A DNA stretch of 64,000 bases from Halictus rubicundus (GCF_050948215.1 NC_135152.1:6854310-6918309), one strand, 5' to 3'. Numbered from the stretch's first letter, positions 43,468-56,770 are shown. The notes: a model not told the origin generated them from the letters alone. Numbers and translations: made by a program.

Positions 43468-43595
43468 TTTTATGCATTTATAACAAAAATTACCAGATGA
43501 ATCAGAAAACCGTGAAAACGTTTAAGCAATCTGAAAATCTTGGAAATGAATGTCTATGTAACTTCTGTACCTCGCAATTAATGCAGACAATTTTC
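43468..43595. repeat. Dispersed AT-rich repeat, copy related to 14950-15105
   Basis: It shares TTATGCATTTATAACAA exactly and further words in order with the copy in DNAJC12 intron 3. Confidence 0.5.
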
Positions 43596-45129
43596 ATCTT
43601 GAATAAAAATCCGGAGAATGAAAAGTTAATATTTACAGTATCCTCGAACATCGTACATTGAGATTGACGAAATAATTTTCAATAATTTGTTGAAATATTT
43701 TATATTGCAAATAATATGAAACTGAACTATCCTTTCACAGTTCTTTATAGGTGTCTGTCTGCAGGTCATCAATTAAAGTTTATTTTAAACATAGTTAAGG
43801 TAGATTCTTATGTAGAATTGAAGAGGAACTCGCTCGGGGCCCAGAAGATTGTAGACACGTCGTTGGCCACTGGGATTTCCCCTGGCAAGCAGAATATATC
43901 TCAGGACCCAAGAAGAAGTTCATTTAGTTTATTTGACCCAAATTCCTAATTCGTGTTAGTAGTTACACCCGACTAGACGCAAACAGCGTGACTTGAAAAA
44001 AAAATACAAATTCCTCCAGAAAATTTAAAAAGCAGAAATACAGGAATAATTTGAAAATATCTTCGACAAAATATAAAATTGAAACTGTTGCAATGAAAAT
44101 ACCTAGTCTCTATCAAGAACAAAAATTAAAGACGGAACAGGTAAAGCAGGAAGATGAAAGGATTATTAAAATTAGCAAGGACACAGATCATTCTAATTAG
44201 ATTCTTTTGAATAGCTCGAGTTCAAAGATTAAAACCGATCCCCGGGATTTCCCCGCCAGGTAAGGGGACACCGTGTGCTCTTCAGGGTGTCCCGAGAAAT
44301 TTTCTCTGAACGTGGTCGTCCTTAATTAAAGCAGAATTATCTTTGTTATAAAATAGTGTATCACCGAAATGGATGAAGCCGGTAAAAAACGAAATACTGG
44401 AAGAGGGGATAGCGACGCCCCACTAAAATTTAATTAAATCCGTAATTCGCTACAAAATTAATTACCCTCTGGCAAGAACAAGTTAGACTGGAATTATTTC
44501 ATCAGTTTCATTGTTACGAGAATATTGTGCATACTCTCCGTATACATACAATACTCGAGAACGATGAAAATTCCCAGTGATGTTCGGTTACGCTACAAGT
44601 TTGGAGAATCCCGGCTTTATTGTTCGAAAATTCAGGAACCGGGCGTAATGGGCGGTTTCCATGCAACTGTGCAACTTCATCCTTTCCTGCCGGATGCAAA
44701 CGAGGTGCATGCAGGTACAGTTGCGCATTTACTTAGCACTATCACGTGGAAAGTTATGGTGGCATGTCGGGGAATAATTATACTTCCGAACGGTAACACT
44801 TCAAAGTCGGATCGCGCCGCTGAAGCATGCGAGTGGAAATTGCTATGCCCTTCTAGCGTGTCCGATATGTTAATGATGTAAGTCTAGAACAGTCTTTTTA
44901 GCTTTCTTGATAAAATGTTTAATATCAAAATTGTTTAACTCGACGTCAAAATTGATTTTTCTGAATGATCATTTTGTTCAGAAGATTGTATTCAGATAGA
45001 CTGCTGGTTTAGTTGATTTTCAGGGTGATTTCAATTTTATTAATAAAATAAGTACAGACAGTGTTCATTCAGATTAATCTACACACATAGTTTCACATGT
45101 TAACCGAACAAAAATTGTGGAAAATTTCC

Positions 45130-45360
45130 TTCACGTGAAAAGTATCCTCAGAAATGTTCAGACTCTGGAGAACATTTTTAAAGAATGTAAAACACAAGTG
45201 AAAAATATTCTCAGAAAAATGTACATTCTGAAGAACATCTCCAACGAATTTGATCCACAATTGTGAGAAATGCATTTCGGAAAATTAACCTACACAGTTG
45301 GAAAACAATATTCTGAGAAAAGTAAAAATTCCAAGGACCATCTCCGAAGTCTAGAAGTTC
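45130..45360. repeat. Diverged tandem array, about 65-100-bp units
   Basis: GTGAAAA(G/A)TAT(C/T)CTCAGAAA followed by GGAGAACAT or AAGAACATC recurs near 45136 and 45199, with a poorer copy near 45302. It is worn, and three copies is the most that can be argued. Confidence 0.5.
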
Positions 45361-48300
45361 AGTTTAAAAATTATTCTCGCCGAGTATAAACGGCGGGAAG
45401 TTATTAAAAGAGGTGAAATTCGCGAGGGACAGTTTCGTTTGGAGATCGCGAGACTCGGGAACGCGTCCCGCCGGCACTCGTTCAAGAATGAAGGAGGAAA
45501 GGTTGAAGATGAACGGGAGTCCCCGAGATCTCTGGCCAATATCGCGTAGATAAAACGTGAATGAGACGGCCCGTGCCCGATCCCATCCCCCTTCGCCCCG
45601 TGCCACCACCCCGTGCTGCCACCATGCCACCATAAACCTGTCGTGGTTGTCGCGCGACACGCGTCTCCCTGCATCCGTGCTAAATATAATATTCGTGCGT
45701 ATTTTCAGCGATGAATGAAACTGACGCTGAAAGCATCGCGATGGGGTGGTAAAGCGGGCCATGATCGAGACACTCCGATCAAGATCGAGATGAAAAATCG
45801 CTTCCTTCTTCCCTCCGTTTGCCTTCCTTTTTTTTTCACCCATAAATTCCTTTGTTCCTCTTTTTTTTTTGCTTCTGTCAGGGGGTGGAATTCCAATCGC
45901 CGAAAATTTCGGCGGAAAATTGATCGACACGGACGGGGATTGATCGATCCTGCTCGTTGATGGACTGCAGCCGAGAGAAAAATGCATAGAGGCTTCGGCA
46001 GTTTGTTTTCCTCGTTCTTTTTTGGCTTAGATATATTTTTTTGGCAATTTTGGGGTGGGTTAAACCAGGTCTTTTTTATCGTGAAAATTTCTGCTCGATT
46101 CCCTCCGAATTTGTTAGGTCAAATTGCATTGATTCTCTTTGTTGAGCTGTGTTTATATGGATCTAGGGTAAGGGACTCAATTACTGTGCCTATATTAATT
46201 ATACTGATTCAAATCTTTCTCAGTCATTTCCGGAAAATCCATTACAGCGTTGTCAGTCATTTATATTAAATAGGTAACAGAACATTGTTCTTGAATTTTT
46301 TGGAAGTGGTCACTCGAAGGGTTGCTTGCAACCTCCACCCCTAAAAAATTAAGTAATTTTTTTCTACCCTTAATAATTTGATCACAATTGTGAAAAAAAT
46401 ATATGATATGAAGGAGGTAAGTTCGAATATTTTCGTTCTTGTTCCGTCTGAATATCTTAATTAACAACCGAGAAAAAAAATGATACAGTTAAGGATATTT
46501 ACCCTCACATTATCGTTAAACGAAGGGTTAGCGACTTGAAATTTTGGGGGATTATCTTTCAACCTAAAACCATTGTTGTCCACACAATACCGATAAAAAT
46601 CGTTGCCGTTATCCTGCTAGACCCTTTGCTCAGCTTTGAGACTTACTCTTGCTGGAGATACAAAAACATTGTGAAGATGCAAAACATCGTACATCGTTTG
46701 TACATCGTATTTAGCACGCTGCAGTCGAACTTTACTGCTTGAATTCTTGAAAAATTGTCAAATAATCCCACAGTATAGGATTCAATGATCTATAACTCAT
46801 TATTGCTTCTGCATTGCATTTAACGTACCTATTTTATGCGCAAGGTTTAAACGGAAAAATAGTGTTTTATCAAATCGAACAATGTTTGCGATAGCATCGG
46901 CGACTCAATGCTGTTTTCACTGTTTCAGACTATCGGATTGTCAGCAGCGGTTTCTCGTGCAACGGGTCACCATGGCAGTCGGTAAGCTTTTACCCGTTCT
47001 TGGACCAATCGCCACCCACCCATCCCGAGGACGCATTCGCACCCGGGTCACGTGTTTCACGCACAATCACGCGACCACGTATCATGCTACCGTGTTGTAC
47101 CGCCCTGTCGATGCGTTTCTCGTTTTCTCCATTTCGTAGGATCCAGTAGCGTACGCTGTCGAAAACTTTCTGTGTATCCCTGACACGTGATCCTCGTCCT
47201 CTCAAGATTGAAAAAAAATTCCTACCATGATTCCATGATTTATCTTCACGTTCTTAAAAAGACTCTGTCCCTACTAAATTTCGTGTATAAAGTATGCACT
47301 TAGGAATTTATTCTATTAAGTACACTGTTTTTTTAGTAAGAAGCTTAAATAAAGATGTTAGTTGGATGTTTTTAGCACTAGAAATACCAGGTATACACTG
47401 GGTATAATATTCAATTGTATGTAGAATTATATAGTTTCAAAATTAAGTAATTTTAAAATAAATTAAGTGGCGGATAAAAGCTACAATTCGAATGTACAGA
47501 TAGTGTATAGATTTTGTGGGAAAATAATATAATAGCTAGGCTGCGGATCTTTATGCATCCACGGCATCTGGAAATGTTAAAAAAAAATGCTAGAATATAA
47601 AATTCAATAGATTTCAGTACGATTTCTATTTATTTCGAATCTACAAAGGCTACCACCACCGAAAATAAGATTTCATTTGAATCCACTTTCTTAAAATTTG
47701 CCTACAAATATTGAAAACTTCACAAACATCCGCAGTCTAATAATAGCAAAGAGTGTCCCAAATTTTGAAACTCAGTACTGTATTATCACTCTCAATTTTC
47801 CAATTCCAAACGAATGAAAGATGCAAAGAAAAATCACCGATTCCCACTTGCGGACGTTTTCATCATTCATGGTGCCGATTTCTTCGCTTTTTCCAAGTAG
47901 TCGATTTTCAAAAAAAGGGGTGGAAATTTTCCCCCATCGCGGTGTAGCCTCTTTGAAGTCTTTTTTCCGACTTGCACGATGCTCGATGGATCCTCGACTA
48001 GAAAGGCAGCGGTCTCTTTGGCTTTCGATTCCCGAGTACGAAATTCGAAACTTGCCCCTTGCGTTCGCGCTCCGATGGAAGGAGGAGAGGTTCGAAGATC
48101 TGCTCGCCGCTTTAAGCCGGTCCGAAAGAGCCTCTTAAGTTTTCGAACACGTTCGTGGAAGGCAGGGAAAACAGGTGGAATCTGACGAGAGATCTCGATC
48201 GACGATCGGTGAATCGAGACACGAATTCGTACGCGGCGAACGTACTTGGGAACCGTTCTCCTTTAGATTCTCACACTCCGATCACGTAATGCCTGTCGAC

Positions 48301-50157
48301 CACGCAAATTTCACGGATTCTTCTGTGATCCTCCGCGTTGGATACACTCGATCCCCTTCTGACACTCTTCAAACATTAGCTGATTCAATTCTCCCTTACA
48401 CTCGCTTCTTCCTACTTTTACGATTGAGTGATTCGTTCGAGTCGTTTATCTTAATATGAGATACGAACAAATTTTGTAGTGTAAAAAGTAGTTTGAGTAA
48501 TGGTATAGAGCAAGTTTTAGTGACACCTCATAGTTTTCCATTTGAGAATGTTTGCTCCAGCCTCTGTTCGACACACCTATTTTCGTCTGGAAAGGTTTTC
48601 ACTTTCGTAAACGTTGAAAATTCGGATTATGTCTGTAATTTCCTGTAAACTTTTTTTTGGGTCATTTTCACGGTCTCCAGGCTCCGTTCAGAGCGTCTAA
48701 CGAACCAGACCTAGCCCTGTTCCACGACCCGCAGGAAGATCCCAGCGGAACCTCTGTTGGGACAGCTGAGGATCGTGGAAACGGGTCGAAAGGTCACCGA
48801 TTTCCAAAAATATTTTCACAAGCCGGGTTCCCCGGCCGGTGAAACTCGTTCACAGGAAACTTGGCTGTGCTCCCCCCCCCCCCCCCCCCCCCCCGTTTCC
48901 TGATGGTTACTCTCGGCAGCTCCTCTCGCCAGGTCGATTCATCTTCGAAGAGTAATAACGCGTGGATCGTGAGCGACGCTGGCGAACTTCCGGTGCCGTG
49001 TACGTCTGCCTCGTTCCTCGCTTCTGGTTTATGGGGTGGGGACAATACAACGTCCGGTCCATCCCCCCACTAGCCGTTCGAATCGTTCATGGCGTCCTAT
49101 GGACATCGTGTATCTCGCACACGAGCAGTCTCAGGTGGACCTCGTGTTCGTCTAGTCAAGTGAACCTTTTGTTTTACCAGCGGATTTACTCCGAATCTGG
49201 TTCCCCAGAACCATAGTCCGCAGAAGTGATCCAGTGATCCAGTGATCGTCGTCTTCCTGAGGCATTCGATCGATTTTTAACAGAAAAGCAGGATCCCTGA
49301 TGTCCCTTGATTAGTTCACCTTAAACCAGTTTTGTTTGTGTTTGAATATTGTGATAGAAGAGGATCCTCGACGTCCCGTTCAGCTTAGGCTACCTTATTT
49401 CGTGTTTGAACCTTGTGGCTGAAGAGGATCTTTTTGCTAATTTATCAATGGATGTTGAGTGCGTTCATGTCTGATTGCTGATTGGAGGAATCGTTTTGGA
49501 CACCGAGGATATCCTGTAACAAAACTCCATATTGAAGACTAGATTTATGTCTGTTTGCAGTGTGGCGAAAGGTTTGATCACTGTAGAAAGGAGGTCGGAG
49601 TCAGTCTTTTGATTATATACGTTAAAGACGCTTGATCCTCGGTCTTGGAAGACCAACTGAAGATCAAAGTGCATAGTCAACTTTGATGACATATGGAACG
49701 ACTTACGGCATGATGTTTCTTGCAACGAGCCGACTCTGGGGATCGTAGAATCTTTCGATTAAAATGGAGAACTGGGTCTGGTGACTCTGGGAACGAGATT
49801 GAATAAACCTTGCTATCATCTGCACCAAAATAGTATCTTGAAATACAGTGATTCGCGCGAGTTCATAGTGCACAATCGACTCTGACGATTCTAGAACTAG
49901 TCGTAGTGTTTTCTTCAAAGTAATCTTCGATTAGGGTATTCTACAGACTCGTACAGACATCACAGACCTCAGAGACAGTTCTGATGACCTCCCGCAGGAC
50001 TTAAAAAAATTCTCACGCCACGTGATCCTTATATTTGCGAATTGGAATTCGAGGAAACTCAAAAAGATCGATGATCCGGGTCGAAGGGTCAAGTTAGACC
50101 AAACCGGAAGCGTCCTCGGTTGATCAAGTTGGCCAGACTCTATGACTTCGGGCCCGT
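45361..50157. other. Spacer upstream of the 50-kb gene
   Basis: No coding exon was recognised. Items seen are T-rich runs near 45830-45870, a C23 run at 48872-48894, and two to three copies of a 64-71-bp unit (GATCC(T/C)(C/T)GA.GTCCC, then GTGTTTGAA) at 49290-49440. The segment just before 50158 has an in-frame TGA at 50143-50145. Untranslated exons of the downstream gene may lie here but cannot be defined. Confidence 0.4.
48872..48894. repeat. Poly(C)23 homopolymer
   Basis: Twenty-three consecutive C bases. The exact length is a likely site of sequencing or assembly error. Confidence 0.9.
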
Positions 50158-50630
50158 ATGTTCACAGACAACCCCTCGTACTTCTCGTTGTCGAGCGGGG
50201 CTGCGTCGTCGAGCACCGCGACGCCGGCGACGTCGACAACGAACGTGGCTTTTTCACCGCCAGCTAAAGGGCCAACGGGTTTGACGGCCCTGTTCCGTCG
50301 AAGGGCTTGCAAGATGGGCGCCACGTCCTCGGCAAGCACAGTCTCGACGTCCACGGCTAGTACAACCTTGATGCACCAGGAGAGCAACAGGAGCAGCGCT
50401 TCCGGTGCATCGACGCCGTCGACGCCCACCGAGGAACGAGTCCCCATGTTGTCCAGAAATGGCATTGTTCACGGAAACGGAAACCATGGTGGAGCCTGCC
50501 AGAGGAGGAGCTTCAGGAACCTGTTCAGATCGGTCAGCGCCAATGCTGATAACGAGAGGACCCAGCAGTTCCTCAAGGGCGACCCCAGGCCGTCGGATGT
50601 TGCGCCACCTTCGCCCTACCTGCCCCACAG
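50158..50630 (+). CDS. Exon 1 of the unidentified protein
   Basis: 157 codons plus two bases. The donor is CCCACAG|GTGTGT. The ATG at 50158 is the first after an in-frame TGA at 50143. Codons are GC-rich at third positions, unlike the AT-rich sequence just past the donor, which supports the boundary. Confidence 0.75.
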
Positions 50631-52159
50631 GTGTGTATGTTCAGCTCGATTTGAACAGTTGTTCATATATTTAATAGTACTTCATCAAAATAAATTCATT
50701 TCGTTACTGCCAACCGCGAAACAATTGGGATTAGGTTTACGGGGCACTAGAACTGACTATTTTATGTTACTTTATAAAAGTAACGAGAATGTATACCCAA
50801 AGAAATAAATTTGAAACACTCCTCGTCAAGGCATCTTCGCAATATCAGTAATCGTAAATTAAGAATATTAGGACACGTCCTTGAAGTGCTACGTGAAAAT
50901 AGACCTAGGATTTCCTGTAACTGGAGTGGTAATGTAATGATAGAAGTCTTTAAAATGCAGGTCGATTACACAGATTTACGTTCAGTTTTATGTAAGCTTT
51001 GAGGGGGAAGAGCCTATGGTACTCCAGGTTAAACGATTTAGGTACATGGTACCGAGAAAGATGGGTCACCGACCGCCCAGGAGCACCTAACAGTTCTCTC
51101 CCATAATTTCTTGTGTAAAATGGGACATATTTTCTCCGATCCAAAACTCCAACGAATGTAACCTATTTGAATTTGAACAAAATAGTAAAAGAAGTTTCTG
51201 AAATTCTGAGTCAAATTGCGACACAGTTCTTATATCAACCCTTAGCACTCGAACAGCGAGTTTGAGGCGTCATCAAAAACTGACTATAGACCAATATTCA
51301 AAATATTATGTACAATATTAAAGTTTGCATCTAATAAATTACTAAACAGTTAAGTATCGTATGAGGTTTGTATCAGTAGTTTCATATGCATAAAATAAAA
51401 AAAAAAATCATACAAAATGGAAATATTCTAAGTCGGAAGAAATGTTTGGCTTCGGAGTTAAAATAGTTACGAGTGCAAAGGGGGGTTAAGTATTCATGCG
51501 ATACTATATAACAAATACCGGAAGGAACAGTGGGAGGAATAATGTTTTAACCGAACGATCTAACAATTCATTCTAACCAACAGGTCTCACTCCCACTCGG
51601 AGAACGACAGAAGACGACCAGGCCGAAGTAGAGCAGTCCTGAAGTCAGCCAGCGAGCTGCTCTCCAACGACATGGTGTACTGTGGTTTGGCCAGGGACAG
51701 TCACCGCCACGACGATGACGACGACGACGACGATGATCCTGACTCTAGCGAAGTGTTCATCGGCGTTGACGATGCTAGGTCAGTGATCAAATCTAATTCA
51801 ATTTTCACCGATTCAAACTAACATAAATTTTCATGATATTTCACGACTACCAAATACTGAAATCGTAAACGCATTTCAGGTATTACAATCTCTCCTCGAC
51901 GCTACCTGCGCCAGGATCGGCAGCAGCAGGTCGAAGGAGACACTCGATAGGCACTTTCCTCGGAAAAGATCGAGGAGCCACTTCCAAAGACAACGTTGCC
52001 AGAAGACAAGCTCACAACACCACTGCCATGGTAGAACCCGACACCATGGCACCACCTGCGCCCGTAGACACTGTCGATGGTGTTGAGGACAGAGCAGGAA
52101 GATCCTGCAGCAGGACAAGGCGCAGGAGACATCGAAGCTCCTCCAGCAAGGGTGAGTAA
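50158..52159 (+). CDS. Unidentified Ser/Thr/Arg-rich protein, three exons
   Basis: The exons are 50158-50630, 51584-51778 and 51880-52151, joined in phases 2 and 2 with GT-AG sites. One frame stays open across all three (940 bases). It starts at an ATG with an in-frame stop 15 bases upstream. The N-terminal part is a Ser/Thr/Ala-rich, disordered-looking tract. Next comes a basic RRSFRNLFRS patch and a Ser/Pro-rich run. Exon 2 encodes KSASELLSND and then nine Asp in a row. Exon 3 encodes RRRHSIGTFLG and an Arg/Ser-rich end. No folded domain, membrane segment or signal peptide is seen. After exon 3 the frame reads to TAA at 52157-52159, which would give 315 residues. The same spot, however, is a textbook donor (AAGG|GTGAGT), so the protein may continue beyond the window. 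I do not recognise it. A modular N-terminus of a long regulatory or cytoskeletal protein is one possibility (inference only). Confidence 0.7.
51239..51485. mobile_element. TTAA-type (piggyBac-like) MITE, family A, copy 2
   Basis: It begins CCCTTAGCACTCG and ends CGAGTGCAAAGGGGGG. TTAA is on the right (51486-51489) and a one-base variant, TCAA, on the left (51235-51238). It is related throughout to 8968-9200. It lies in the first intron of the 50-kb gene, about 100 bp before exon 2. Confidence 0.8.
51584..51778 (+). CDS. Exon 2 of the unidentified protein (poly-Asp)
   Basis: 195 bases in phase with exon 1. The acceptor is AACCAACAG|GTCTCAC and the donor GCTAG|GTCAGT. It encodes SHSHSENDRRRPGRS, then SASELLSNDMVYCGL, then nine consecutive Asp (51711-51737) written as mixed GAC/GAT codons. 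Confidence 0.75.
51880..52151 (+). CDS. Exon 3 of the unidentified protein
   Basis: 272 bases after the acceptor GCATTTCAG. The frame continues YYNLSSTLPAPG and ends in an Arg/Ser-rich tail. It ends at the donor G|GTGAGT or, if unspliced, two codons later at TAA (52157-52159). Confidence 0.7.
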
Positions 52160-55100
52160 CTCGACAGATTACTAGACGAGACAACACTAGACGAACATTA
52201 GCAAGTTCTACTTGCCTTGATTTAGAGAACATGATTACATTGTTCGTACTGCCGCTGGCGTTGTTGACGAGGTAAATGGTCTGCCATTTGAAGGGAGCAG
52301 AAGTCTGCGTCAGGTTTAATCAATTAATTATTCTTCTAGCCACGCCTCCGAGTCTCGCAGAGCGCAGCTACATTAATCAGTGACAGTGTTTCAGCGTTTT
52401 GAGCGTCAGAAGTTGGAAACGAGACGAATGATTCCTAGCAAATGACAGATTTCTGCGTTACCGCGGTCTGCGAACATTTATTTATGCAAACATACTTACA
52501 CAATTTTAATTGAAAGATTTTTCAAACGCAGTCGATCCCATTGATTGTAAAACGATCTTTGGTTTCTTTTAATCTACGAAAAAGATATCACCACTGTAAA
52601 CGACAGTCACCAATTCGTAACTCTTAGACAACGGTATCTGGGTCCATTGTGACCCAACGTTTAAAGACATCGTCCATCTATTTCATTTGTGATAATTGAT
52701 CTAAAGTGTCTATCTAATACATTTTCCGATGCTTAAGAAAATTCAATGAAAAAACCTGGAACGTCACAGACACAGTTTTCGAATTAAAATCAGCTAATGA
52801 ATAATCTCACAAATCACCATCGACCAAACAAATTAAAATCATCTCGGGCCTGACCACCCAATGGATCAGCGACGAAAAAGTCGGCGTTTGATTCTCACGC
52901 AGCTCTCCGCAGCAATTTTTATTCGGAATCCGCGGTCCATTCTTTCCTCCTTGTCGATCAATCGGAGCGGTAATTATCCCGGGCACTCGAACGAATGCAA
53001 CAACTGTCCGACGCATTCCCACGGGCCTGATTCCGCTTTGCACGCCCGCATCGCCCGCGTCCGAATCACGTACAAAAGCCTCGTTACGAATTCGAGCCGG
53101 CTGAACGACCGGCTTCGATCGACTCGACTCGACTCGATCAAGAGCGACCAAAACCCGACACGTCGAATCGAGCTCACTCCGGTCGCGAGGATTTTTCATG
53201 CCACGGGATCGAGAGCATGCCCATGGGTTCAGACAATCCTCGAATTGGGGTGAAATTGCACGAACCCGGTAACTCGATGACTTCGGAACGCCCAGACACC
53301 CCGGTCGATTGAATTTCACTTTTGCCGGCGGAAATTTTAACTTTCTCCATGAATTTTTATGAATCCGCCGACAGCTTCTCTCCGACGTCCCCGATTTTTC
53401 CGGAATTTCATTTTAGAACGCCGGGAACGGTGAAAAACTTCACGGCATTTTAATAAAATGATGTGACAGTTATTCGATTTCATCATGATTTTTAATACGT
53501 TTTTTGGAGAAACGTTGAATTAAAAGAATTGAAAATTAGCGTTTTAATTTCTTGTGGAAAATACTTAGATTAGTATTAAATGTGATACGGTTCAACAGTC
53601 CTCTTTCTTAAACTTACTAAAAATCATTACAATAGTTACTTATTCCTATCCCTCACTTTTTTTCAAATTACAGTCCAAACGTGCTTTGCAGAAAATTATG
53701 CACGTGCACATATAAAAAGAGCACAAGACATCTCAACAAGTTGACTCCCGTAACAGTTATGAACGGTTGCGGAGAATTTATAGAACATTTATAAAGAATC
53801 ATGGTCGCTTGATTTTAACAATTTGTTCATCGTTCCTGTCGACAAACAGCAAATTACTGTAGATTTCTACCTTCTTGGGTAACCATTGTATCTTTACGCA
53901 AATTCCAACTCTCATGGATCACTTTATAAAAGTCGAGATGTGGAACGAGCTCGAGTTGTCAACTAAAAAATTTCCTGGAGAAAGAAGGTCGAGAAGCGAT
54001 TGAAAAATTATATAATAACGAAGAAGCAAAGTGGCAAGGTCTGTTTTTTGAAAAACACACTTAGGAAATCGCGGTCCTAAAGGATATCCGGTGATCTTTG
54101 ATCGGCTCGCAGATAATCTCTGGCCCTGCGCGTGTACGTGTGCGAACGACACAAGGGAAACGTCCCCGGAAACCCAGTACCTTTAGTATTCCGTGGAACG
54201 ATCGTCGCTTTCCGATCTATGGCCGATCGAGCCGGCCGAAACTTGGGGGAGGTATCGTGAAATTTACGGCGTTACGTGATCTGTCGATCCAACGTTGACT
54301 CCCGGGCCCGTGGAACACATTAATTCCACGTGATCCGCTCGCGGCTCCTGGAAATTATGTCGTCCACGTGTCTCACGCGTCCCTTCCCTCGTTGATTAAT
54401 TTGCGACGCCGGGGCCTTCCGGGGCTTCCGAAATGATCGAGCATGATCGATGCAGTCGCACGTACAACCGGCTACCGGATCATAAGCGTCGCGACGCTAC
54501 TCGAATGCGAAGCGGGATCTAAAAATTGATTTTGAAGGGTTCATGTTTTACGGGACCCTCTACGATCACCCACGAGCAAACATAGCCAGAGTTTATATCA
54601 ACGACTGTGGAGCAATTATGATACGTATGCAAATTTTTCGAATGCAAGGAAATGTCTATATTAATCGTGATCGGTAGATTGTGGATCTTCAAAATTTTCT
54701 GAAGCAAATCCATTTCACGTTCTATTATTTTTTTGGAAAATACAGAAACTGTAATAGCTTCTTTAAATTCTTTCGTAGTTTCCACTGCTTCGAATTTATA
54801 AAAAGTCAGGATAAAGCACAGCTCGGCTGTTGAAATGTTTATCTTGTTTTAATCCGAAGGGATTTTACAGTGAAAATTGGTTCAGAAACGTCCTGTCTCG
54901 GTGATTCGTATAGGAGCCAGTTTATTGGACAGATTGCGTGACAAGTGTACTATCGTTTTTCCAGTTGCACGCTGAGAGATCGTTGCCTCGTTGCGGGTAA
55001 CTAGTATCGTTTACAAGCAATTTTAGGTCAGTTGATAGCAAATTGCAGGTTACGCGACGCTACGATATATGTTTGAGCATTCATTGCTCTGTCGCGAAGA

Positions 55101-56154
55101 GTAAAAGCAAGATTTTCAGCGCCATTACGTTCTATGGACGTCAAACGCACGGAGTGCACTCTGCTATTCTGTTTCGAGTCAATTCCAACGAACGCGCCGG
55201 CAGAACTGCAGCGGCCTGCACTATTCGCTGTCCCACAAAGCTGAATATAAATATCTGCACAATGAAACGCCTAAAAAAATGGTCGAGCACATCCAACATG
55301 TACAACAACCGAATTGAAATCTGCCACGAAAATTTAAATTCAAGCTTTCAAATAGACCCGATAGTTAAAAATAATTAGAAAAAATTCAGACAACAAATTG
55401 ACGTTTCAAAATTCAGAACCAGCAGCTCCTTGTTCGCTCTGTGTAGAGAAATTGTTTCGATATCATTTTTTCTACAAGAAAAATCTACAGGTACGCAAAT
55501 CATTATTTCGTAAAAATGTTGAACGGATGCAGCAACGTGCGACGAACAATTCTCGTTAGTTTAACAACTCCCGGTGTTTAATGAGCTCGAAATCGGTATT
55601 CGAGGAGTTTTTGCAGCCCGGGTATGCTCTCCAGCCTCCGATTAAAGCCGGAAATGAAGCGTGGATATCCGTGCAGCCGACGAGAGTCCTCGATTCGACG
55701 AAGCGACGTCTGTAATTGCAGTCGTCGAAGAAGTCGAGAGAAAAAAATTCGTTTCGAGGCCGAGAACGGATGAGGGAAAACAAGATTGCAAGCTTTTCTC
55801 CCCCGCTGGCCCGATTATCGATCGATTTATATTGTATCCGCCGTCACTAGATGTACGAGACATTTATTTGAAATATCAAACCGCCGGTGATTCGAGCCGG
55901 AAAATATAATACATAAATAACTTCGATGGAGACCGGACGAAACAAATAAAGGAGAAAGGAGCTTGTTGCGAACGTCGATACGACGGAATGGAACCTCTGT
56001 CCGCTTCCATTTTCCCCGACTAGAACGATTCGGGTATTCCTGCTACAATATTTCATATTCTATTAACGTTGGAGATCGATACCGAAGCTAAAGGACTAAA
56101 AAGAGAGTGAAACTTCATCGCTGATTTATATCACTGCTTTGACACGATCGTAGA
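52160..56154. other. Spacer, no gene recognised
   Basis: CpG-rich segments at 52850-53330 and 54090-54510 carry overlapping open frames without recognisable products. A (CGACT)n run lies near 53116-53136. Further exons of the upstream gene could be hidden here, but none could be supported. Confidence 0.35.
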
Positions 56155-56770
56155 CAGACTCATCTTAAAATGGTCATCGGGGGGCTCAATCGAAAATGGT
56201 CATAAGAATGCTCAATCTAAAATTATCATGAACGAACTCATCTTAAAATCGTCATAAATCGACTAATTTCGAAACAGTCGTACTCATTTTGAGATGGTCA
56301 TAAATATACCTACTCGTTTTAAAATGGTCATGAAGAGAGCCACTTTAAAATGGTCGTAAGCAGACTCATTCTAAAATGCTCGTAAGTAGACTCATTCTAA
56401 AATGCTCGTAAGTAGACTCGTTTTAAAGTGGTCGTAAGCACATTCATTTTAAAATGGTTGTAAGCACATTCATTTTAAAATGGTCATAAGGAGGCTCAAT
56501 CGAAAACGGTCATGAAGGGACACATTTTAAAATGATCATAAGTAGACTCATTCTAAAATGATCGTAAGTAGACTGATTTTAAAATGGTCATAAGAAGACG
56601 TGATCTGAAATGGTCATAAATGTATTCATTTTGAAATTGGCAAGATGGCCCCATTTTAAACTGGTAAAGAATTAACGTATATGGAAATGATCATGAATGG
56701 ACTTGAAGGTGATGATAAATAAATTCGTTGGAGAATAATCATAAATAAATTCATGTAAAAATGGTCGTGT
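56155..56770. repeat. Tandem array of about 30-bp units
   Basis: About twenty degenerate copies of (A)CTCATTTTAAAATGGTCATAAG, separated by a few variable bases. The middle (56330-56600) is best kept. The edges are worn. Confidence 0.9.

Larger units (their letters stand above)
42870..45129. other. Spacer with microsatellite and dispersed repeat
   Basis: It holds a (TC)13 run at 43125-43150 and the dispersed repeat at 43468-43595. A 118-codon frame at 44525-44881 has no recognised product. A TTAACCCTTAGACTGTAAAC word at 43377 resembles one end of a TTAA-type element, but the other end was not found. Confidence 0.4.

Noticed and set aside
45364..45987. 207-codon minus-strand frame
   Set aside because: Low-complexity Lys/Phe-rich stretches come from homopolymer runs, and no family or splice context was found.
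56155..56770. CRISPR-like repeat/spacer pattern
   Set aside because: Repeat copies are degenerate, the linkers are only a few bases and the genome is eukaryotic; it is an ordinary minisatellite.
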